NCBI RefSeq assembly: GCF_000482845.1
Contig: NZ_AXWV01000043.1
Location: 1 to 35,414, forward strand
Length of the DNA stretch: 35,414 nt
Source of the DNA: Anaerobiospirillum succiniciproducens DSM 6400
Lineage (GTDB): Bacteria > Pseudomonadota > Gammaproteobacteria > Enterobacterales > Succinivibrionaceae
Reading direction: 5' to 3'
Under the pieces are notes generated by a model. That model saw nothing but the letters and a program-made list of their open reading frames with translations. It ran no database searches and was not told the origin of the DNA. Every line of letters starts with the position of its first letter. The first letter of the stretch is position 1. Positions 8,391 to 15,214 of this stretch are shown piece by piece. The position numbers and the translations under genes are program-made.

Positions 8391-9470
8391 ATGGAGCAGG
8401 CAGCAAAAGCTCAGATGTTACAAAAGGTAAAGGAGCTGTATGAGGCAGATGCTTATGCAGGCATTATGGATCTGCTTGAGCCTTTACTTGATGATATCGA
8501 TTACGAGCTTGCCTTAGAACTTGCACGTGCCTATATCAATGCTGGCAATGCTATCGAAAGCTCATCAGCTGAGGCTGTAGGTTTAGCAGGCTCTGCTGAA
8601 GATCTCTACATGAACGCCAACGCTCTGTTAGATCGCTTCGCTGGTGATGGCAAGGAGCACTCAACCTATCTGTTCTACAAGGGCTATGCTCTGTTTAAGC
8701 TTGGTTTAAGTGCCGATGCTCAAATGCGTTTTGAGCGTGCTCTGCGCTTTATTAAGTTTGGCAGCGAGGACAAGCTGCTGCCTACTATTCAGCGTATGCT
8801 TACCCTGTGCAAGACCTTAGATCCAGACAATCATGAGATCTCTCTTAGCAAGCAGGACGAGGCTATTATTGATGAGCACATCAAAAAGAACTTCGGTACC
8901 TACAAGATCTTATTCAAGACTGATCGCTATGAGCTGTTAAACATTGCTCCAACTGAAGAGCACCCATTTAACCTCATTATCACCAAGGGTGTATCAGGCA
9001 GAAAGTTAAATGTACCAGCTGGTGTTGATGAGCTTACTAACAGCCGTATTGAGCTTGCTATCTGTCTGCCAAAAGAGTGGGAGTTTTCAAACTCTGAGAG
9101 CTACAACTTATGGCCAATCAACACCTTATGTGAGCTCATTAACTACATCTTAACTACTGATGAGTTCGTAGGCTTTGGTTACACCTTCAACCAAAACCGT
9201 ACTTTACATTCCTCCACTGACTTCACTGGCGGTATGCTCACAGCATTAGGCGCTTATGATAAGAACGTACAAGAGGTAGCTCTTTCAGATAACTCTTTAG
9301 TACGCTTCTTTGAGTTAGTACTCTTATTCCCAATGGAGCTTGCTTTCCGTCAAAACCACGATGCTGCAGCTCTCTTAGAGGTATTTGCTCTCAAGGGTGT
9401 AGTTCCTAGCCCAGTACGTAAGCGTATGGATGTTTGCATTGAGGCTGCACCTGTAGTTGAGAAGGTGTAA
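8391..9470 (+). CDS. TPR-like plus suppressor-of-fused (SUFU) domain protein
   Basis: A 359-residue soluble protein. Residues about 10-140 are helical and repeat-like (LELARAYINAGNA, YLFYKGYALFKLGLSADAQMRFERAL), typical of tetratricopeptide units. Residues about 180-345 match the bacterial SUFU domain: RYELLNIAPTEEHPFNLIIT, a strand with IELAICLPKEW, WPINTLCELINYI, and the late LFPMELAFRQNHDAAALLEVF. Bacterial SUFU proteins are known mainly as immunity proteins or partners in polymorphic toxin systems and as stand-alone proteins of unknown role. No toxin gene is visible nearby. The start has a strong AGGAGA site 6 nt upstream of the ATG. It is a single-gene unit between two terminators. The domain call is from memory of the family; the function is not known. 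Confidence 0.8.
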   Translation: MEQAAKAQMLQKVKELYEADAYAGIMDLLEPLLDDIDYELALELARAYINAGNAIESSSAEAVGLAGSAEDLYMNANALLDRFAGDGKEHSTYLFYKGYALFKLGLSADAQMRFERALRFIKFGSEDKLLPTIQRMLTLCKTLDPDNHEISLSKQDEAIIDEHIKKNFGTYKILFKTDRYELLNIAPTEEHPFNLIITKGVSGRKLNVPAGVDELTNSRIELAICLPKEWEFSNSESYNLWPINTLCELINYILTTDEFVGFGYTFNQNRTLHSSTDFTGGMLTALGAYDKNVQEVALSDNSLVRFFELVLLFPMELAFRQNHDAAALLEVFALKGVVPSPVRKRMDVCIEAAPVVEKV

Positions 9471-9522
9471 GGATATATACGCTGCGCTAGTTGATTAGGT
9501 ACATATCTTGTTCAGCGCCTTG

Positions 9523-9541
9523 AAGGAGGCCTTGCCTCCTT
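9523..9541 (+). other. 3' UTR hairpin of the SUFU gene
   Basis: An 8-bp stem (aaggaggc/gcctcctt) with a 3-nt loop and no T-run after it. It could be an RNA-stabilising hairpin. Confidence 0.4.
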
Positions 9542-9607
9542 GTTCCTAAATCTCCTGAGCACAAAGGGGAAAAGCCTAGCAACATAAAGGAACATACCTT
9601 TCCTCAC

Positions 9608-9633
9608 AAGGCCGCCATTAGGCGGCTTTTTTT
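9608..9633 (+). terminator. Terminator between convergent SUFU and HNH genes
   Basis: The stem gccgcc/ggcggc with loop atta, extended by aag/ttt, is followed by a run of seven T. It ends plus-strand transcription from the SUFU gene. The minus-strand HNH gene stops 13 bp away and may use the same hairpin. Confidence 0.9.
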
Positions 9634-9646
9634 GTGGCCGTAAGAT

Positions 9647-11260
9647 CTAGATGATGGTTGTGTTCCAGCGGCTAAATCCCTGATTGATGGCAACTTGATA
9701 GGATGGACGAATTTCGTTGCCGATAAGATCGCAGAAGTCTGAGTCACTAAGCTTAGTAAGATCATGGATAGATTTTCCGTGACTGATCTCAAGGTAGTGA
9801 TCCACGATAAGTTTAAAGTCTGGGCCGAGGTGATTGTCTGAAGCTATAAGCATGGCTCCACCATCAGACTTATCATCTGCCTCTGGTGAATCATTTTCGC
9901 TATTGGCGCGGTTAAAGTGGAATCTAAGGAGCTCTTGATGTTGCTTTGCTAATCGCTCAATGCACTCAAGCGGTGGAAGATTATTGCTCTTAGAGCTATT
10001 AGCTGAGTCATCAAGCGGTGTGAGGTTCCAAATCATGTCATGGTGAACAAAAGACCATGGCAAGAAGTGGTCTAGTGCAAAGCGATCATGCTCCTTAAAG
10101 TGCACATCATCGTAGATAGAACGTAAAGGCCCTTGTTCTTGTAAGTAGGTTGCAAAGTACTTATGTTGCACTTTCAGGCTATTACGCTCTTCTTCAGGGG
10201 CGTACAGCTTAGAGACAATGGCCGGCATCAGACGATTGTGCTTTTCCATATACTCGGCTAAACGATGGTAGCTAAAGGCTCTTAGCACCATGATATTGGC
10301 TCTAAAGTAGCCGCCATACAATGGATTAAAGACTACTAGATTAAGCTTCCTAAATGCATTTTGGGGGAGCATGCCTTTGAGGCATGACAGTAACTCATCA
10401 GCATGGCTAGTTAAGGCATTTATGCTCGATACGTCAGTTACGATCGATGATGTCGCGGTCTTAGTAGCTAAGCTATCGCGCGAACTTTCAATAGCATCGA
10501 GTAGCTCACTGCCAGCTGCCATAATGCAGTATGGGGCATTGTTGCTCAGATCTGATGCCTTAGCATTGCCATTCCATGGAGAGAGAAAGCGATCAGGGAC
10601 ATAAATGCTCAGTTTAAGAAGATCGCCACAAAAGTCATTAAGCTCAGATAAGAAGATCTCCATGAGATCATGAGCCTCATCGCTCATGACTGTCGTTAGT
10701 GGCTGCTCAAGCTTGAGCGTGCTTGCATTGGTATCGGCAGGATTGGCTGGTAGATAAATACGTAGGCGTGATCCTTTTGTAGATGCTGTGTGGCTTAAAA
10801 GCTGATGATAGTAGTTATTGAGCTTATTAAGATTCTTTTTGCCAGAGATACAGGTAATTGGTAGCAGCCAATCGCACAGACTATCTAGCTTAAACAAGTC
10901 CTCTAGAGAGCACGGCATACCATTTAGATGAGTTGAGATCTCAAGGCTCTTGCATAGCTTAGGCAGATGACTTTCAAAGATACGTTCTAATGTGTCGATG
11001 CGGGCTGGCAGAACATCCTGCAAGCCAAAGGAAAAGTGAAAGGTCTTGTAAGGCGGATAGGCCTTAGACAGCATCATGACAATCAGTTCATTAAGCGAGA
11101 CAGAAGCACGGCCTTGTTCTACAACATCCAATAAAGATAAGCCCCACCAAAACTTGTAGGTAGTTGTGGTTGTGTCATAAAGCCTAGAGATCTTTTCGAC
11201 CTCAAGATTATGACCATCCCAACTTGGAAGGTTGAGGAATGAGCTTAAGCCATTTGCCAT
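9647..11260 (-). CDS. HNH endonuclease domain protein, probable DNA defence nuclease
   Basis: A 537-residue protein. The C-terminal third carries a complete HNH site: D397-H398 in LDHFLPWSF, WNL at 411-413 (N412), and NSSKSNNLP at 421-429. This is the HNH_4-like pattern seen in stand-alone restriction-like nucleases and distantly in Cas9. The N-terminal region has TTTYKFWWGLSLLDVVEQG (about 33-51), a motif I remember from HNH nucleases in defence islands. The linker 440-470 is polar. It follows rmuC by 88 bp on the same strand, with a hairpin between, so co-transcription is likely. Leucine codon use is more mixed than in the housekeeping genes, which hints at low expression or acquisition. 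Cleavage target and role are unknown. The ATG has a weak AAGAGA site. Confidence 0.8.
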   Translation of the reverse strand: MANGLSSFLNLPSWDGHNLEVEKISRLYDTTTTTYKFWWGLSLLDVVEQGRASVSLNELIVMMLSKAYPPYKTFHFSFGLQDVLPARIDTLERIFESHLPKLCKSLEISTHLNGMPCSLEDLFKLDSLCDWLLPITCISGKKNLNKLNNYYHQLLSHTASTKGSRLRIYLPANPADTNASTLKLEQPLTTVMSDEAHDLMEIFLSELNDFCGDLLKLSIYVPDRFLSPWNGNAKASDLSNNAPYCIMAAGSELLDAIESSRDSLATKTATSSIVTDVSSINALTSHADELLSCLKGMLPQNAFRKLNLVVFNPLYGGYFRANIMVLRAFSYHRLAEYMEKHNRLMPAIVSKLYAPEEERNSLKVQHKYFATYLQEQGPLRSIYDDVHFKEHDRFALDHFLPWSFVHHDMIWNLTPLDDSANSSKSNNLPPLECIERLAKQHQELLRFHFNRANSENDSPEADDKSDGGAMLIASDNHLGPDFKLIVDHYLEISHGKSIHDLTKLSDSDFCDLIGNEIRPSYQVAINQGFSRWNTTII

Positions 11261-11284
11261 GTGAACAGTCTCTTTTTCAACTCA

Positions 11285-11317
11285 AACTAAAGATCGCAGC
11301 GACTGTGATCTTTAGTT
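11285..11317 (-). promoter_or_regulatory. Intercistronic hairpin between rmuC and the HNH gene
   Basis: An 11-bp perfect stem (aactaaagatc/gatctttagtt) extends inward by four more pairs (one G-T) to a 3-nt loop, giving about 15 bp. On the minus strand it is followed by GAGTTGAAAAA, not by T residues, so it looks like an RNA processing/attenuation element and not a full terminator. Confidence 0.6.
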
Positions 11318-11348
11318 ACGAGATGCTTGTTAGCCATGCCGACCTTAT

Positions 11349-13670
11349 TTAGTCTGTACCATGGAGCGGGTGCTGCTTATCGTCAGCATCATCCTCATTA
11401 AGATCTTCAGATGAATTAGCCTCAACAGAGCCAATATCTAACTCTTTGCCCTCAACCTCAACAGAGATCATGGATGCATTAGCGTCCTTTGCAGCAGCTA
11501 ATTGTGGCTCATCAAATAAAGGTACATCAGTTTCATTAGCTACTGCGCTCTGAGGATCACTGATCTTACTGTTAGGATCATCAGAGATTGTAGAGTCATC
11601 TGCTAAGGTAATGGTTTTAAGCGGCTTGATAGAGCATTCAATGGCTTTGACACTGTCATCTTGCATGCCAATGCCAAGCTCATGCTCATAGTTCTTAAAT
11701 GCCTGCTCAGTAAGATTAGGTGCATCGTAAGAGAAGACCTCAAGTAATCTACGTAAGTTACCGCGACCTTCACATAAGGAGGTATTGACCGCATCAATTT
11801 GCTTATTGAAATTGTCACGGATCTGCTTAATCTTTTCAAAGTCTCTACAGACCTTGTCGCATTTGCGGTAGATAGCATCAGCGCTCTTAGATAATTGCTT
11901 AAACTTGTCGCCTTGATGAGCTAAATTCCATAAATTAGCCACAATACGCAGCGCAGGGAATAATGTTGAAGGTGATACTAGGTAGACGTTATCGCTTTGA
12001 GCTTTGTCATACATAGTTGGATCATTCTTCAAGGCAATGGTTAAGGCCTGATCGATAGGCACAAACATAAAGACAAAGTTTGGACTGCCAAACTCGCCAT
12101 AGGATGGATAATCCTTATTTTTAAGCTCAGCAATATGGTTATACACAGATGTAATATGACGCTTAAGAGCATCATTAGCCGCATCCTCATCACCTTCGTT
12201 TTCAGCTGCAATGTACTGTGTATAGGCGCTTAAAGAGCACTTAGAGTCAATAATAATGCCTTGGTTTTGTGGCAGTTGCACAAGCACATCGACACGTCCT
12301 CGTTCACCCTCCTCATTTGTTGAGGCAAGCTCACGTACGTAGGTTTCGTTTTTAACTAAGCCTGCGGCCTCTAAAACTTTCTCTAAACGCAGCTCACCCC
12401 ACATGCCCTGAGTCTTAGCGCCTTGCATTAAGGCATTAGTCAGGTTGTGAGCCTGCTGTTCTAAAGTAACCTGGGCTTGCTGCAGATTCTTAAGCTCATT
12501 TTTAAGCTGGCCAGCCTGCTCAGAACTGGTCTTTTGTGTAGCGTTGATAAGCTCTCTAAATGTAGCCAGCTCTTTTTGCAGAGGATTAACAATGATCTGC
12601 ATATGCTCTTTGTTAGCAGACTGCAAGGACTCTGATCTTTCTTTTAAGAGCTTTTCACCTAAGTTATTAAGGCGGTTTTCTAAGTTTTTATTGTTTTCAG
12701 CAATACGCTTTTCTTCGTTCTCTTGAATAGTCTTAAGCGTAGTCACCTCGCTAGTAAGAGAGGCCACTTTTGAGATCTTTTCTGAAAGAGTGTTGGACAT
12801 ATCTTCAAGCTTTTGCTTGAGATCGCGATTGTCTTTTTCAAGTTTATCGATAGTTTGCTTAGAGCTGCTAATGGTGTTGTTTAAGAGCTCTTCATGAGCG
12901 TTCTTGAGATCTGCTAAGGTCTTTTTATGCACCTCTTTGCAATCTTCTAAGCTAGCCTTTGCTTGCTCCTCAAGCTTCTTTAAAGTCTTGTCGTGATCTT
13001 CACTGAGCTTCTTAATGGTCTTTTCATGTTCTTCACTAAGCTTACGATTAGTCTCATTAGCCTCTTGCTTAAGCTGTTCAAGCTGAGATTGAGCCTCTTC
13101 TTTAGTTGCCTGCAGTAAGGCCTTATCCTCTTCTTTGGTCTTCTCAAGCAAAGCGCTGCTTTCGCTCTTAGTCTTCTCTAAAAGAGCAGTACTTTCACTC
13201 TTAGTTTTTTCTAAGAGTGCTGCATTTTCACTCTTGGTTTTCTCAAGGAGCTCACGTGACTCAGTTTTGACCTGATTGAGCTCATCCTCAGCTTTCTTCT
13301 TTAAAGCTGCAACTTCGTTTTCATGGTCAGAGCTAAGCTTTTGAATATAGTTCTCGCGCTCTTCGATCTTAGCGCTAAGAGCTTCCATCTTGGCCTTGAG
13401 ATCAGCGGTAGTGGAACTTAGGTTAACTTCCTTTTCTTGTGCGCTTTTAGAGAGCTCTTCAAAGTTTGTTTTAAGCTTATCTAGCTCAGCTTGTAAGAAC
13501 TCTTTTTCTTTAGCAAGCTGCTCAGATTTGGTGGTGATCTCAACAAGCTCAGGGTTATGGCGTGACTTAACACGTAAGGCTAAGACCTTGGCATAGAGAA
13601 TGGCGCAGGCTACGGCAAGTACTACTACAAGTACACTCACAACCGTATTAGGACCAAGAAAGTGCAGCAT
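11349..13670 (-). CDS. rmuC: RmuC family DNA recombination protein with extended coiled coil
   Basis: A 773-residue protein; E. coli RmuC has about 475. A hydrophobic anchor (about 9-30) is followed by roughly 350 residues of coiled coil, then the conserved RmuC domain, predicted to have a PD-(D/E)xK nuclease-like fold: GMWGELRLEKVLEAAGL (E426), GRVDVLVQLP (D461), IIIDSKCSLSAY (D475, K477), then NFVFMFVPIDQAL and VYLVSPSTLFPALRIVANLW. A disordered acidic tail ends it. The coil has near-perfect 11-residue repeats (LLEKTKSES plus two residues), which explain the extra length. RmuC limits recombination at inverted repeats in E. coli. I chose the ATG at 13670 because GGGG lies 5 nt upstream and it opens at the membrane anchor; an upstream TTG would add 8 residues. 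The HNH gene follows on the same strand. Confidence 0.92.
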   Translation of the reverse strand: MLHFLGPNTVVSVLVVVLAVACAILYAKVLALRVKSRHNPELVEITTKSEQLAKEKEFLQAELDKLKTNFEELSKSAQEKEVNLSSTTADLKAKMEALSAKIEERENYIQKLSSDHENEVAALKKKAEDELNQVKTESRELLEKTKSENAALLEKTKSESTALLEKTKSESSALLEKTKEEDKALLQATKEEAQSQLEQLKQEANETNRKLSEEHEKTIKKLSEDHDKTLKKLEEQAKASLEDCKEVHKKTLADLKNAHEELLNNTISSSKQTIDKLEKDNRDLKQKLEDMSNTLSEKISKVASLTSEVTTLKTIQENEEKRIAENNKNLENRLNNLGEKLLKERSESLQSANKEHMQIIVNPLQKELATFRELINATQKTSSEQAGQLKNELKNLQQAQVTLEQQAHNLTNALMQGAKTQGMWGELRLEKVLEAAGLVKNETYVRELASTNEEGERGRVDVLVQLPQNQGIIIDSKCSLSAYTQYIAAENEGDEDAANDALKRHITSVYNHIAELKNKDYPSYGEFGSPNFVFMFVPIDQALTIALKNDPTMYDKAQSDNVYLVSPSTLFPALRIVANLWNLAHQGDKFKQLSKSADAIYRKCDKVCRDFEKIKQIRDNFNKQIDAVNTSLCEGRGNLRRLLEVFSYDAPNLTEQAFKNYEHELGIGMQDDSVKAIECSIKPLKTITLADDSTISDDPNSKISDPQSAVANETDVPLFDEPQLAAAKDANASMISVEVEGKELDIGSVEANSSEDLNEDDADDKQHPLHGTD

Positions 13671-13891
13671 AATAACCCCAGGAACAGTTAACAACTAAAC
13701 AAAAATACAGCCACGCACAACCGCTTAAGCTAACCATGCACAGAAAGCCTTAGCAGTTGATACGATCAGGATAGATATAATAGCTTAATGTATCCCATCT
13801 GTCTCACTCAACCATAGACGATAATCGCTTGCACAGCCAGATCACCATTATGTCTGATAGCAATGCTGTGTAATTACCCAACAACCAATTT
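13671..13891. other. Spacer between rmuC and the repeat array
   Basis: About 220 bp without a gene. It should contain the minus-strand promoter of rmuC; tatactgc-like and tataat-like motifs exist near 13775-13795 but no clear pair can be assigned. Confidence 0.35.
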
Positions 13892-14866
13892 GTTTATCCA
13901 CATTCACGTAGAATTAAGTAGCTCATCAAACGCCATTCTTATCAGGTTTTGCAGCAGTATTGGGCCTCTTTAACTGCAAAACAGATTTTAACTGCAGCTA
14001 TGGCCCATAGGCGACAGCAAAGTAGGGCATAGCCGATTAGTTTATCCACATTCACGTAGAAATCAGTAGCTTATCAAACGCCATTCTTATCTGGTTTTTG
14101 AGCAGTATTTGGCCTCTTTAACTGCAAAACAGATTTTAGAAGATGCCAGATCATAGAGGGTAGCAAAGTAGGGCATAGCCGATTAGTTTATCCACATTCA
14201 CGTAGAAATCAGTAGCTTATCAAACGCCATTCTTATCTGGTTTTTGAGCAGTATTTGGCCTCTTTAACTGCAAAACAGATTTTAGAAGATGCCAGATCAT
14301 AGAGGGTAGCAAAGTAGGGCATAGCCGATTAGTTTATCCACATTCACGTAGAAACAAGTAGCTCCAGAAACGGCGTACTTATCAGGCTTTTGAGCAGTAT
14401 TGGGCCTCTTTAACTGCAAAACAGATTTTAACTGCAGCTAGGGACCATAGGCGACAGCAAAGTAGGGCATAGCCAGATTAGTTTATCCACATTCACGTAG
14501 AAACAAGTAGCTCCAGAAACGGCGTACTTATCAGGCTTTTGAGCAGTATTGGGCCTCTTTAACTGCAAAACAGATTTTAACTGCAGCTAGGGACCATAGG
14601 CGACAGCAAAGTAGGGCATAGCCAGATTAGTTTATCCACATTCACGTAGAAACAAGTAGCTCATTAAATGCCATACTTATCAGCTTCTGAGGCTGTATTG
14701 GGTCCTTTCAACTGCAAAACAGATTTAAGAAGATGCCAGATCATAGAGGGTAGCAAAGTAGGGCATAGCCGATTAGTTTATCCACATTCACGTAGATACT
14801 AGTAGCTGCCTAAATGGCATACTTATCAGGTTTTTGAGAAGTATTGGGCCTCTTTAACTGCAAAAC
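13892..14866 (+). repeat. Seven ~147-bp tandem repeats, each with a perfect DnaA box (datA-like candidate)
   Basis: Units begin at 13892, 14040, 14186, 14332, 14481, 14630 and 14776, spaced 148, 146, 146, 149, 149 and 146 bp. Each opens with an invariant block containing TTATCCACATTCACGTAG. TTATCCACA is the strong DnaA-box consensus, at 13894, 14042, 14188, 14334, 14483, 14632 and 14778, always in plus orientation. The spacing is close to 14 helical turns, so the boxes should lie on one DNA face. Other conserved blocks are CTCTTTAACTGCAAAAC and AGCAAAGTAGGGCATAGCC. Two alternative middle segments occur (type A in units 1, 4, 5; type B in 2, 3, 6). Unit lengths are not multiples of three, so it is not coding. 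The seventh unit is cut after about 90 bp. Function as a DnaA-binding locus is inference. Confidence 0.9.
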
Positions 14867-15110
14867 TGACATCTTACAAGAGCGCTTAGGTGAGTCTTTA
14901 ATCAAGAAGTTTAAGCAGCTTGAGCTTTACGAAATTACAACCTTAGTGCTCGCGCTGTCCAATGTAGTGATGCCGATAGACACAAATGTTGCTAGCAGCT
15001 TACAATGTAAGAGTGTGACAAGCACGATCCTAGACTTTGCTAATGTCATTACAGCTAATGATTACCGAGAGCTTGAGCTTATTGAAGAGGCGCAAAACTT
15101 TACAGTCTAG
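14844..15110 (+). pseudogene. Orphan 88-codon ORF joined to the truncated last repeat
   Basis: The frame opens only with a TTG inside the last repeat (about 8 codons of repeat sequence) and continues with normal-looking protein sequence rich in Leu, Glu and Lys (ITTLVLALSNVVMPIDTNVA, then ANDYRELELIEEAQNFTV) to TAG at 15110. There is no good ribosome-binding site; gagaag lies only 2 nt from the TTG. It is best read as the 3' remnant of a gene whose 5' part was lost where the repeat array joins it, but a short expressed protein is possible. I recognise no family. Confidence 0.4.
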
Positions 15111-15214
15111 GCTTTAAAACCTAGATCTTTAGTAAGCGAGATTTTGACTATTGGCGATCATTGTGCAGCAAATAGTGTTATTTGGCGTGATAGAGCAAAT
15201 TGTGTAGGTTGCAG

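Noticed and set aside
13892..14866. CRISPR array
   Set aside because: Units are about 147 bp with no short repeat/unique spacer alternation, and no cas gene is nearby; the HNH protein lacks the RuvC and size features of Cas9.
13892..14866. Plasmid iteron origin or transposon ends
   Set aside because: Iterons are about 17-22 bp and would sit beside a rep gene; no rep, transposase or terminal inverted repeats are seen.
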